Assembly (NCBI GenBank): GCA_017591395.1
Contig: WEDG01001475.1
Span: 1-64,000, forward strand
Source of the DNA: Schistocephalus solidus
Taxonomy: Eukaryota; Platyhelminthes; Cestoda; Diphyllobothriidea; Diphyllobothriidae
Direction: 5' to 3'
DNA length: 64,000 bases
Shown: positions 32,435 to 43,600 of the stretch, one piece after another
Position numbering within the stretch: position 1 is the first letter of the stretch
Layout of the letters: each line of letters starts with the position of its first letter
Program-made: the position numbers and the translations under genes
Notes under the pieces: model-generated
What the model was told of the DNA's origin: nothing
The model's database searches: none
What the model saw: only the letters and a program-made list of their open reading frames with translations

Positions 32435-33335
32435 AAGTTTCCAGTGGAGAGTGGATTTCAGAAAGAGCTTTCAACTGCTGGCATTTATGTCGAACAGATG
32501 AAGGTTCATTTTTTGCATCTTTGTGCATAATTTTGTACGCTTTCGGTTCACTCCTACATTATAAAGTTTACTTACATAGTTTAATTTTGATTCAGCATGG
32601 GATCAGGAATCGGGCCTATCCTCACAAACTTGAGTTGAAATTTCATTGATAACCATTTGCCTTCTCGCCCCATATTGTTCATTTCCGTTTGAAATTCATA
32701 AAAGGACTGCTTCGGGGTAGCATTCGAAGTACTAATAAATCTTCTTATGTAAGTTTCAAACCCTAGGATGTCTGGAACAAAGTAACATGGGGTTTGTCGC
32801 GCGATAATGCATTCGTGAATGATTTTTTAAGCCTCTTCGTGGGGGAGACTTCGGTTCTGTGAACAAACCAATGAACAAGGACTAGCTTTAAAGAGTAGTC
32901 TTACTCAACTCCGCATACTGAGGCTATCCTTTGGGAATTCGCGAGGTAAGTTTTCCACAAGGTACTTAACATAGATCTTTAGGTGCTACTACTGCTGGTG
33001 GGTACGGGTCAAAATCGGATTCAGACCTACATGTCGTCTATATTGCGAAACTTAAATCCAAATATGTACAAGTAAGCAACAAATATGTTTTTAAAATGTG
33101 GTGTTGCATTACTGTGAAGTGGTCTTCATCTCATTTCAAAATGCGTCAGTAGTGTTCACCCAAGTGCCGCTGATGTAAAGTGCTCAGCGATGTTTCTTAA
33201 AATCTCAATCTTGTTACCGAATCAAGTCCTCTCGATTTGCTGGGTGAGTGTACCTGTATTCGGATAAAATTAATTTTCCTGGTGACTGATGGTTTTACGG
33301 TCGTACCCAGCCTAATTTTGAGAGAGAGAAGAATT
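32435..33335. other. Downstream interval, nothing assigned
   Basis: Non-coding by eye. It may contain the last exon (after about 32,596) and 3' UTR of the small membrane-protein gene; possible polyadenylation signals are common in such AT-rich DNA and not decisive. Confidence 0.4.
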
Positions 33336-34077
33336 GAAGAGTTTCAGCAAAAATTGCTCCAGTCGCTTTGAGAAGTCACCGATAGGCTGGTTCATTTGTC
33401 AGAAGGTATTGTCTAACATGCTTTTATTTCGCGTTTAATGTTAGACATCGACGTCGCTGCATCCCGTTTGCTTACACAGGAGTACCTAACATTCGTGTCC
33501 TGACAATCCAAAGACCCATGCACCATCAATGCGTGAGTCATGGTTCCATTAATTCTGTATTGGATCACCATCGTTTTATTCGGCAGGTGCATCTCCACCT
33601 AAAAGACGATAAAGACTCTGCTTACGGTACCCTGCAAATCTGGACTCATCAATTTTTATTGAGTTTTCCAGTGTTCCATTCAGCTTTACCCTCCTAGTGA
33701 CATACTATTTTAGAGCAGACTTCCCGGTAGCAAGTGAACCAGTCAACCAAAATATTTAGGGATTTACCTGTATGATTTGGCACTTCTTCCAGTGGCATTC
33801 TGTTGCTCCAGATAGCAACTAACTCTAAAATTTCCCAGAGCTACAAATTACAGTTGTATTCCTTTGAAATCACAATGATGGAAGAATTTATTCGCTTTCT
33901 TACCGGTTGAACAGACTGGCAACCCCTTTTTCTGCACCTCCACACCAGCACCTTCTGTCCACGGACCTTCTTGTTTGTGAATATCACCGGTCTATCACAC
34001 TGGCTACAAGAATTTGCCGCTACTAAAGGATCATGTCGGAGGAGATATTGTGAACCAGCTCCTTCACTGTGCGCCAC
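33336..34077 (-). pseudogene. Merlin/IS1595-type transposase fossil
   Basis: Minus strand. The first frame (34,077-33,841) gives a zinc ribbon: NSCSQCDRPVIFTNKKV with WRCRKRGCQSVQPVRKRI, a Cys-x2-Cys...Cys-x4-Cys pattern followed by a basic stretch, as at the N-terminus of IS1595/ISXO2-like and Merlin transposases. It continues as LWEILELVAIWSNRMPLEEV, HTGKSLNILVDWFTCYREVC, and after a frameshift SIKIDESRFAGYRKQ, where Asp in IDES is the expected first catalytic Asp. GSLDCQDTNVRYSCVSKRDA follows. The second Asp may be in SDK near 33,395. The third acidic residue is not recognisable. Stops and shifts show it is dead. Terminal inverted repeats were not located. Confidence 0.7.
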
Positions 34078-37000
34078 CTCAGTAAAAAACTATCGTAAGG
34101 AAATGTTGAAGGTATGCTGAAGTAGGAACAAAAAACGAATGTAGGAATCAAGTTACAATAGTAGCGATGTTTCTGGTTAGTTTAGGTCACTACATTTCCG
34201 CAAGCGTAAGAGTGCATAGTTGTTCAGCCAAGTCGGTTTGTGGTTTTACTGGCAGAAGCCAAGCTCTTGTTTTTTTTTCGGTGAAGTGGCGCGTGAGCAG
34301 ACGAGACGTCCTGTGAATGCGCCACTGAAATTACCGTAGATGCTAACTGTTGGTTGGATTAAGCAGGAGCCGCAAGCCACAACCGTTCACAGCACCAGTT
34401 TTTTTCGTTCCGACTGTTTTTGGTGACCACCTCGACATCAATGAGCCTGTTCACGTGGGTTACCGCGCCTTGGCAAACTATTGGGGAACTGCGGCATGAA
34501 ATACCGGTTTGAAACAAAAGTCCCTTCTTGTTTTCGAGCTAACGGTATGCAACAGGATTGACTAAAGTATTGCCTGCTTAAATTTTTTTTAAAAATTATA
34601 ATTTCCATTATTGATTTTGTTTTCAGGTTATACAAATGTATCGTCAATATGTTTTGTAAACTTGACCTCAGGAAAAGCCAACTGGAAGGAATGTTAAAAA
34701 TGTTTATCTTTATGAGTTTTATAAAGGGGATAAGGTTGGTACAGCAACTAAAACCGCTCACCACGCTTAATGTTTTGATGAAAAAAACTTGAAAACATGG
34801 TTTTCTGGTTTTTTTAAACTGGACTCTGGTTACGAGGGCCAGTCAAAGAGTGAATCACGAAAAGAACTGGGTCAAGGAGAATATAACGAGGTTGCTAGAG
34901 CCTGTTTTTCCAATATAAATAAGGAAATCGGGGGATATTTTGATGGCAGACACTCAACTGCCGTCTTGCTTTAAAAAACCGTAAAATTCTCCACGTCTGG
35001 AGAGTTGATTCCGCCTGAGGTGCCCGAAGAGAGTCGCTAACAATGATCATATTTATCATTGAATAAACGATGGCTTCAGGGTTATTATGTATGCCGAGAA
35101 CTTGACCTTTAATTTCGCGCCAAGCGTCGTCTTCAGCTGCTCAACCGTTGGGACCAGCCAGTTTAGAGACACAGAGGAGGCCTATTTCCTAAAAGTGCAT
35201 TTTATTATATGATGGGCTTTAGGAGTAAAATATTCAGCTTCAGTGTAAAGGAAGGGCACCACCTTCTAGCATGATAATGACCGTCATCACATTGCAGAAG
35301 TAATTAAGCGTCTGATGAGGAAATTTTTGTGCAAATGGCTGTCTCAACCGAATTCAGCTTAGCGTGCTTTTTCGGCTTATAAGTTGCTCAAGAGTTTACA
35401 AGGTCGATTTCATTGGCCAAAATTAATATCAAGAGAAGAGGTATAACATGAGTTGGCTTCTTAAAAAACTGGAAGAATCTTACCATGGAGATATCAAGAA
35501 CCTCACTGAAAGCCTTGAGGATATTATATTAGGCAACGGAAGATATTTTTGATTGAGTACGCCTATGCAAATTAAATTTATTTTCACTCCGCATACCAAA
35601 AACGAAGCCATCTTTCGTGCCAAATGCATATTTTGGTAGACAACAAGTCCGTCAGGAAAATGGACCGTAGGCTTCTGAGTGTAGGGCCTGCAGAAGTTAT
35701 AGTTGTTCAGTCCCGAAATTTCCATCTCGCAAGGGTGCGTTTACCAGGACATAAGTGACTGCAATTCTTATCCACCTCGCGTGCGCACGTGCCTACAAGT
35801 ACTCATGAAACACCATCGGAACCTTTAAGTATGCTTTTGAATGGGAAGGTAGGTTGAGACTTAAGCAATGGTTCGGTACATTTTTATTCAAAAGGGCGTA
35901 TTATCCTGACTGAGTTTAGTTCTTATCCACTTTGGATGTGCATATGGTTACCGTATGAAGAAGAACCGATAAAGTACCGTTAGAATCGTTAAGGATGTCT
36001 TTGAATAGGGAGGTTGGTTGAGAATTAAGTAAGGATTCCAAAAACTCTCATTCTAAATGTCAAACTGACCGTTTGATCCGTAATGATAACCTAAGGGGTT
36101 AATTTATTTTGATACTGAATGTTTCTACCTTTTCTCAGTGCTGTATTAAGTCACCGGGTGTCTTCGGAATTACCTGAAGTCTTTGTCATTGCAAAGATTT
36201 AGTGTCTTATAAATGGCGTTAGTAAACTTGAAATTTGTAGGCCGTTTCTGAATAAATAAAAAAGTGTAATTCGCAGATGCTTTCTTAAGGAGACGTGCAT
36301 TGCCGATTTTCGTGTCCGTATTTGACTTCCACCACACATATAGCCAGTCTTCAAAAATATCCTGAGACCTACCATAGATTCATCCAGTTCCGATTCCCCG
36401 GCAGTTTCTCCGATCACACAACTGACTGTCACTCTAGTATTACAAATACGTGTTCATACTTACAAAGATTCGAGGCTTTACCTCTAGCAGGGGGCTCAGT
36501 ACTAACACGATGAGCTTTTTAAATTGCAAAAAAAACATTTCCTAGAACCTGATAGCGTTGACTGCAGGATTGGCAGCTAAAAGTACTGGCAAGTCAAGGT
36601 GAAGCCGAAGAGTTCACTCATATTGGAGCTCCTCAAGAAATAATTTTTTCGACAAGGGAAAGAAAATATCCTTCAGGAAATGAAAGCCAAATTCTATCTT
36701 CTCTCTGTGTATGCTACGAACGTTTTTATCAAAGGAAGCGATATCGAACATCAGTGGCTGATGCAGAATTGTGCCCCTCCATGGATAACATGATTACTCT
36801 AAGAAAGGACAATACGGACCCTTACGCTCGAGGCAAAATAAATATTCTTCACTCCTCATGTCTACTAGCGAAACGGAACAACATCACGAAATATGGACTT
36901 GAAAGTATAATACTATATGTTGGCACGTGGACTCCTTATTATCGACGCGAACGACGAAATAACTAATCCAAAATAATTAATGTAAGGCAAGACAGAGTTT

Positions 37001-37109
37001 ATGCAGGATGTAATGATTGAGAGTCAAACGACCTGGCAAACATGCGCAAGCTCCGTGAGCAAGGGCTTAGTAAGTTCTTCCCGTTCAGTAAAACAAGCAA
37101 TTCAGTGAA
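34078..37109. other. AT-rich interval without recognised gene
   Basis: About 3 kb. Frames up to 108 codons (34,438-34,764 minus) show no domain. No repeat matching other parts of the window was noticed. Confidence 0.5.
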
Positions 37110-37980
37110 CGAACTTCGCAGTTCGACCGTCGATTTCGATGAGGTCCACCGTATGCTCCACACCGGGTGGTGCAGGGACGGTGACTTGCGCGTGAGTTAG
37201 TTTTAAGTGATAGTAGCCTTGCGCTGCAGCTACCGCACGCTCTCCTCCTCCCCCACTTGAGCCCGGTGTCAAGACAAAGTGAAGAAGACCGGAGATGGGA
37301 GAGGGTGCAGGTGGCTGGCGCGGCCGGAACCGCCCTTGGGCGTGGCATCACACCTGGCTCGGATCCCACGGAGTGGGAGTGCCATAAAGGCCACCTTAAG
37401 AAGGAGCCATTGCAACCTGACTCTCAGTCCGCCAGTCAGCCACTCCACACAAAACACACATTCGGCTGACCACGCGGTCCGAGTTATCCCGTCAGTTGGC
37501 AACCTTCCAAGCCACGGCTTTTAGCGCACCATGATAGTTTTAAGCGCGTCAGATTGTTCATAGTGAAGAACATGTGCTGAGCCGTCGACCTCACTCTCTC
37601 CCCACCCCCACAGTCAGACTACTGTCCGAGCCGGTCAGTTGCCTGATGTGGGAGTGAGTGCATTGGCTGACGGATCGGCGTACCCGTCTTCGCGCGCCAC
37701 AGCACGACCTGGCCCCCATAACGCACACACCAATATTCCCAAACTCAGGGGATATGGAGCAGCCATCGCCGTCTGACTCCCAGTCCATTGGTCAGCCACT
37801 CGACACACACAGCACATATACTGAGCCGACGGCGTGGTCTGATGTAAGGGTCAGATTGGCAGACTTCCCAGCCACGGTTTCTAGGAGACCGTGATATACT
37901 CTGGTAAATGGTGATTGTGAGAGTGTTGTCGATGTTTCGGTGTGGGTAGTGTGTGCTGATGTAGCTTAACCTCCGGTGGT

Positions 37981-38504
37981 TTACCGGAGGTTGTCGTGGA
38001 GGCGCATGCGTCCTAATAGGCCTATGCGGTGTGTAAATGTGCGGGAGCAGTGAGGGCAGGGAAGGCGGGCGCATTGACTGTATGTCGGAGCCCCAGGCAC
38101 TGGTTCACCAGCCTCCGTGCGATGGATTCGCAGGTGACCGACCAGGCCGATGCGTGAGTTGAAGGTGCGGGCGCAGTGGGGGCAGGAGAAATCGGTAGAG
38201 GCTGGGGGGATGTCATTCATGGTAGTGGGGGTGGCAGGGGCGCTAAGAATGGCAGGAGCGGAGGGTGTGCATGGTGTATCGGTGTTGTCGGCATTGTGGT
38301 GAATTCCGCTGTCATGGATGCGCATGTGACTGAATAGGCCCATGCGATGAGTGAATGCGCGAGGACAGTGAGGGCAGTGGAGGCGGCGATATCGACTGTG
38401 TGTTGGTGCTCCAGGCACTGGTTCAACAGTCTCTGTACGATGGATTCGCAAGTGACCGACGAGGCCGATGCGTGAGGTGAATGTGCTGTCGCAATGAAGA
38501 CAGT
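37981..38504 (-). pseudogene. LINE B zinc-finger array (four C2H2 fingers)
   Basis: A largely open frame (38,451-37,981 plus the preceding piece). Finger 2: LHCDSTFTSRIGLVGHLRIH. Finger 3: CPHCPRAFTHRMGLFSHMRI. Finger 4: CPHCARTFNSRIGLVGHLRI. Finger 5: CPHCSRTFTHRIGLLGRMRL. Each has C-x2-C and H-x3-H spacing (finger 5 has Arg in place of the first His), with a stereotyped helix start RIGL or RMGL. Fingers 2-3 and 4-5 are joined by near-identical linkers (TEAGEPVPGAPTYS type), so the array grew by duplication of a two-finger module. The stop follows HDNLR. Confidence 0.85.
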
Positions 38505-39492
38505 TTAGGAGAGAGTCCCCATCGCTGATGGTGGTGGTGGTGGTGGTAGTGAAGGCGAAGGCGGTGGTGGGGTAACAGGCGATGAGTAGATGGATGTGGT
38601 CTCTATGATGGTGGGAGTAATGGAATTGATGCCAGGAGTGAGGGTGGGGGAGTCAGAAGGAGGGTTGGCAGAATTTGACGTAGAAATTGGAATTGTCGGA
38701 TTGTCGGTGCATTGCATCCGAAGATGTCCAACCAGGCCGATTCGTGCGCGGAAGATGCGTTGACAGCGTGGGCATGTTGGCAGGGCCTGGGCATTGATGG
38801 TGTTGGTCCGGGGCGCTGGTGAATTTCGTGCCGCTCTTTTGGCCTTGGTGGCGGCGATCCGGTTGGCCTCATAGGTTGCTGAACCAGTCTTCACTGATCT
38901 TCTCCATGCCGGTCTATCCTGGGCGAGGTCCTCCCAGGTCACCGATTTGATTTGCAGTTGCTTCAGCGATTTCTTCAAAGGGTCCTTGTAGCGTCGTTTT
39001 TGACATCCCTGCCGACGAGAACCCGTAGCGACATCTCCGTAGAAAAGTCGTTTGGGTAGTCGCTCGTTGTCCATTCTTACCAGGTGGCCGCTTCATCGCA
39101 GTTGCACTTGTCTCAGCATGGCATGGATGCTGAGGATTCCGGTCCGCTCCAGGACTTCCGTGTCCGGGATCCTGTCTTGCCATCTCAGCTTCAGTATTCT
39201 GCGGAGGCAGCTGAGATGAAAGTGATTCAGCTTCCTGGCTTGGTTCGAGTAGATCGTTCAGGTTTCCGCTCCGTAAATGTGTGTCGTCAAGACGACGGCC
39301 TTGTACATCTTCAGTTTGGTGTTCAGGTGAATACCGTGGCGATTCCACACGGAGGCCTGCAGCCGGCCGAAGGCCTGACTAGCTTTGGAGATCCGTTGGG
39401 CAACCTCGTCATCGATTCTCGTGTTGCGTGACATCGTGCTACCTAGATAAGCGAAGGTTTCCACGTTTTTGAGTTGAGCACTGTTGAACATG
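38505..39492 (-). pseudogene. LINE B RT C-terminus and first finger
   Basis: Starts in [20 protein letters not shown] (from 39,491), continues through [20 protein letters not shown] and, after a frameshift, MDNERLPKRLFYGDVATGSR and LKQLQIKSVTWEDLAQDRPA. It then gives the first finger CPRCQRIFRARIGLVGHLRM with Cys as last ligand (C2HC), around 38,775-38,715. A low-complexity Ser/Thr/Pro linker ends this frame with a Pro-rich run. The polymerase active site is not present because of the 5' truncation. Confidence 0.8.
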
Positions 39493-39679
39493 AACGAACT
39501 ACGAACAGTTAACTAAGGGTGAGATAGTCTGAAACCTCGGCAGAGTACCCCCCCCCCCCTTCTCCGAGATCGGAGGGCAGTGTGAAACGACGCCGTCTAA
39601 AAGACGTGAGTGACTAACCGATCAGGAAAATGAACGAGCTGACCACTGTGGATGGTATATACAGGTTGCATAGCAGAAG
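39493..39679. other. Junction DNA with C-tract
   Basis: Contains a 12-nt C run (39,548-39,559) and may include a remnant LTR of the adjacent Ty3/gypsy fragment. No gene. Confidence 0.4.
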
Positions 39680-39962
39680 AGTGGTTATGCCTCGTGACTG
39701 GAGCGTTGGAGTTGGAGGTGGTGGCAGTTGATGAACCCGGAGGGAAGAGGGAATATGCGGGATGGTAGAGTAGAGGATCGGGTAGGTGAAGGAGCAGGGG
39801 CTAGGGGGCCACAGGGCTTGTCCAACGGAGTGACTAGGAGAGCAGCTATGAGACGGTCCACACTCATGACCTCCTCACGAGTTCCGCGTTGGATGCGGAA
39901 GGTCTTCGCCACCACCGCAAAGGTCTTCTCCTTCCTGCACAAAATTTCTTACCCTGGGAGTT
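39680..39962 (-). pseudogene. Ty3/gypsy integrase C-terminal fragment
   Basis: Minus-strand frame 39,942-39,685 reads KTFRIQRGTREEVMSVDRLI followed by AALLVTPLDKPCGPLAPAPS and a Ser/Pro-rich end. This is the terminal part of a Ty3/gypsy pol polyprotein (GPY/F-like module after integrase). It aligns with KTFHIQLGTLEEDVSVDHLK at 40,800-40,870 on the plus strand, so two fragments of the same family lie in opposite orientation. Confidence 0.7.
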
Positions 39963-41105
39963 GAGCTACCGATAAGCTAGTTTCCGACCGCTTCTTCTGG
40001 TCTGGGATGCACAGGGATTTTAAAGCTTGGACGTGGGCTTGTCTCAGCTGTCAATGGAGCAAAGTCCAGTGGCACAACAAGGACCCCATCGGCACATTTC
40101 CCGGCCCTGGTGCAAGGTTTATCCACTTCCACCTGGGCATTGTAAGCTTCCTGCCTCTGTCCAGGGCTGGTTCCTATATCCTCACTTGTGTGGATCGAGT
40201 CACCCGGTGGCCGGAAGCTATTCCTTGGCCCTATGTTGCTGCTTCAACGAGGATCAAGGCTTTTCTCAGTCGTTTGGTTGCCTTTTTTGGTGCCCCCGTT
40301 CACTATCACGACTGATTACGGTGCCAAAGTTCGAAACTAACCTTTTTTGGTCTCTCCTCTCCTTCTTAAACTGTACTCGCATTCGCACGATAGCCTATAA
40401 CCCGACTGCTAAAAGGATGGTCCAGCGGTTCCACCACCAGCTGAAGGCACGACTACGCGCCGCAGATGATCCGGAGAACTGGACGGATCATCTTCCCTTT
40501 GTCTTGTTGGGCATCGGCTCCGCTCTCAAGTCAGACCTTGACTCTTTCGCCGCTGAACTAGTTTTTGGCGCCACTGTCCAACTTCCTCGTGAGACGATCT
40601 AACCAATCCCTCAAGGTGCGATCGAGGGTCCTAAAAACCTCCTGCACCGCCCCGGTAGTTTATACGGACGCTTTCCTCAGTTTGACCCTGGTCCTGCGCC
40701 TCTGAAAAAGACCTGATGACCTGCTCTCACGTTTATCTCCGATGTGCTTGAGTATGCCGGCCATTGGAGACCACCTACGACGGCCCATTCCAGGTTGTCT
40801 CTCAAGGAACAAAGACCTTCCACATCCAACTCGGAACTCTTGAGGAGGACGTGAGCGTGGACCATCTCAAAGCTGCGGTCCCGGACATTCCGCCAGACAA
40901 GCCCGGTTGTCCCCTACCCTCGGCTTCTCCACCTTCACCACCCTCTAGCCCTCCGTCCCGTATAATCCCGCTTCCTCTAAGTCCGCATTCCCAACTGCAA
41001 CTTCCTTTTCATCAACCTCTAACGCTCAAGCTGCAAGCCACACTCGCCCTTCCCCTGTGCCCCTGTTTATACCAACCGCAGTGGAGGCAATGTTTATTTC
41101 CATGA
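39963..41105 (+). pseudogene. Ty3/gypsy integrase, frameshifted
   Basis: Plus strand. A zinc-binding remnant (RFFWSGMHRDFKAWTWACLS, CQWSKVQ) precedes the core: FPGPGARFIHFHLGIVSFLP, where the first catalytic Asp of the family's HxD motif is replaced by Gly. ILTCVDRVTRWPEAIPWPY follows, then VAFFGAPVHYHD. After a frameshift near 40,315 the second frame gives RIRTIAYNPTAKRMVQRFHH (catalytic Glu replaced) and DDPENWTDHLPFVLLGIGSA. The C-terminal module and a Ser/Pro-rich tail end at 41,105. The loss of acidic residues and the shift show an inactive copy. Protease and RT are absent. Confidence 0.8.
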
Positions 41106-41675
41106 ACGTTTACTTGCTCTTGTTTTTTAGCTATAAGCCATGCCTTCAGCGTCGCTACACGCTGCCTTAGGTCTTAGGTAATGTGGCAGTCCTTTCTCAC
41201 GTGCACCGCTTAGTTCACCACTCTTGTTCGAGGCAGTAGGCTCAAGTGATTGCCGGCGCAGACGCTGACCCACACCATCCGTCTTACGCTTTGACTATCA
41301 GAGTCTTGGCATCAGCCTCGGGAATACTCGAAATCAATCAAGATGCGTCATTTCACTTATTGGCTGCAGGCGACGAATGACGCATTGGGTTCAAATGGTC
41401 TCAATAGCAGACACACGCAACTAAAACAGCCTGAGGAAACTGCTATCTGCAGCGGCGTGCAGAGCCCCTTGTAAGCTCTTTGCCTTAGTGAAAGCTTGTT
41501 CTACCTACTCCGTCTTCCCTGACTTCTGGTTGGAAACCGTGTTGTCAACCTCATGACCTCGACATCCTCATAGATCGGTTACGGAACTCACTCGTCCGCC
41601 TTGGGGCTCACCCTTGAGCCCCGCCAGCAGCCACGCAGCAGCCAGTGTCGTGGGCAGATGAACCTCTCCGGATTA
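41106..41675. other. Unassigned interval, possible LTR
   Basis: About 570 bp after the integrase. It may contain a 3' LTR, but I found no second copy in the window to define one. No gene. Confidence 0.4.
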
Positions 41676-41832
41676 GACAATGGAGACTAACACGGCCATT
41701 TCTGGTTTATTAGGCCTCATCAACCAACCATACCCAACCCCTGGTGGTGCACCATTCGAGTCCCAAACTCACAACCTGTTGCTTAGAAGTCCAACGATCT
41801 AACCAATGCACCAGCTGACGTATACCGACTAG
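41676..41832 (-). mobile_element. SINE, minus orientation
   Basis: Minus strand: CGTCAGCTGGTGCATTGGTT, ACTTCTAAGC (anticodon-like TCT), CAACAGGTTGTGAGTTTGGG, and body GGTTGGGTATGGTTGGTTGA ending CTAGTCTCCATTGTC-like. It is a diverged copy of the 15.8-kb SINE. Confidence 0.75.
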
Positions 41833-41854
41833 AAGTAGAATAAGCAGAGGAATA

Positions 41855-42165
41855 CTGCCAACAAAGACAAGGGAGACTGGCATGGCCATTTCTGGCTTAT
41901 TAGCCGTCATCAGCCAGCCACACCCAATCCCTGGTGGTGCACCACTCGAGCACCGAACTCACGATCTGTTGGTTAAAAATCTAACGCTCTAAAGCTTTCC
42001 CAGCAAGGTTCGCTTGCCTATACTAGCCACTGTGCGGCTGCTGGCGGGGATCGGAAATAAGTCCCAAGGCAAAATGGGACGAATGAATTACCTTAGAAAT
42101 CGGTGAGCGTTCCTCAACGAATGTCAATATTCCCGATCTAAATCTTCAAGCCAACGAGCCCCTTA
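41855..42165 (-). mobile_element. SINE, minus orientation, second copy
   Basis: GCCAACAAAGACAAGGGAGA start, ATTTCTGGCTTATTAGCCGT, CATCAGCCAGCCACACCC, degenerate head (ACGATCTGTTGGTTAAAAAT) and associated tail segments (CTGGCGGGGATCGG, CGGTGAGCGTTCCTCAACGA). In tandem with the previous copy. Confidence 0.7.
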
Positions 42166-42179
42166 GCTTAAAAGTTAGA

Positions 42180-42425
42180 ACTCTGGACTTCTTTTTATGT
42201 TGGACCACAGTGCGTGGGTCTGCGCCTTCTCCCATCTCCGGTCTGCTTGACTCTGTCTTGACACCAGGCCCAGGTGGGGGGAGTGGAACAGAGTGAGGTA
42301 GATACCGTGAAAGTCTACTTTCACTTAAAACCCAGTGCAAGTTACCGTCCCTGCACCACCCTGCTATAGAGCCTACGGTGAACATCATCGAAATCGACGG
42401 TCGAATTGTCAGTTCGTTGCCATAG
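42180..42425 (+). mobile_element. Solo zinc-finger LINE 3' tail
   Basis: CCCATCTCCGGTCTGCTTGA, TGTCTTGACACCAGGCCCAG, TTACCGTCCCTGCACCACC and a terminal ATCATCGAAATCGACGGTCG match the reverse complement of 37,115-37,300. Only the last 250 bp of the element are present, as expected from severe 5' truncation. Confidence 0.8.
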
Positions 42426-43269
42426 TTTTGCCTGGTGTTGATTAGTGGCGAGACGATTATCCAGCAGTCCAGCTCACCGATGCTGCCATTGGAAGCGGCC
42501 TTCAACCACACTATCCCTTAGGGGCCCAATTAATTTACGCATGCAAGGTTTCGGCACGGAATGCGGACGGAGGAGCTCATTGCGTTCACTAATCGACAGC
42601 GGACCGGAGAACCATGACTAGCGCAAATCGCGGCCCGTGCATTTGTTACCTCGAGCTTGTCCATGAATATTAAGCTGTAAACTAGCTTAAAGTTGTTGGT
42701 CAAGGCTACTTCGTGGTGAGGTTCTATTCTAAGACTTACAACCTTTAAGGTAAAAAGATGAAATATTAGAGACCATAACCAAAACAATTTCCTGAATACA
42801 ACAATTACCAAAGATGGATATTGGAAACGTAATTAGATAGCCAAAATGGAAATGGAGAATTGAAAGTTAAAGAATAATGGGGTCGATATAAGTGGGCGAA
42901 TTCCGAAGCAAGTGCTTATTTAGAAAGGATTTTCGCAGAAGTGTATAATTATGTTTTGGTTTCTTTAATATAACTTGGTTTAGAATATGTGTAGATTTCG
43001 CGAATTCACAGTCACATTAACAATATCAAAGGTATTTTAATTATTAAAAATAATACCATGTGGAATATCCGGGAGAATAGTGAGGAAGAGTAGATATATG
43101 GCTCCTTAATGTGGCGCAACCTGATAAAAATGGTCGCTACAATAATAAGTTTAAAAAGACATGCTATCAATTATTCATAGATAAAACGTAGAAAATGTGT
43201 ATTAAAACATGGTAAAATGTTGTACGGGGTAACATACTGATCGTGCAATGTTATTTAAAATTTTAAAGT
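42426..43269. other. AT-rich interval without recognised gene
   Basis: No coding or structural feature recognised. Confidence 0.5.
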
Positions 43270-43600
43270 GCGTTTGAGATTACGAATGAAGTAGAATTTT
43301 AATATTTATTACTTTGAGCAAAATTGAAATATATTTCAGATAAAATGTCATGCCTACTTTCCGATGAAGAAACTTCACTCGATAAAAATGACTTCTAAGT
43401 TAGTGTGCATTTTTCCAAAGATTTTCGATACCCATACCAATTCATATATATTTTATAGAAAACATAAGCAAAATATTCTTTTTTATAATCGTTTGATAAC
43501 AAATCACGTGTTAGAGAATTTTTCACTCAAATACAGACTATTTCTGGTGTTTAAAAGTTTCTCATAGTCAAACTTTTTAAGACTGCACAATTTCCATTCG
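43270..43600 (+). repeat. AT-rich dispersed repeat R2, copy b
   Basis: AAACTTCACTCGATAAAAAT, TTTTCGATACCCATACC, ATATATTTTATAGAAAACAT and CGTTTGATAACAAATCACG correspond to landmarks in copies a, c and d. The weakly conserved frame KKLHSIKM here and KKLHSTKL at 60,310 reflects shared descent, not a proven gene. Confidence 0.6.

Larger units (their letters stand above)
37110..39492 (-). mobile_element. Zinc-finger LINE B, 5'-truncated
   Basis: Minus-strand copy starting within the RT C-terminal region at 39,492 and running to the 3' terminus near 37,110 (ATCGAAATCGACGGTCGAACT on the minus strand). It preserves the full order RT tail, five fingers, then about 870 bp of 3'UTR (37,980-37,110). The 3'UTR defines the tail sequences found alone at 0.6-1.7 kb, 8.98-9.87 kb, 42.2 kb and 45.7 kb. 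Confidence 0.85.
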
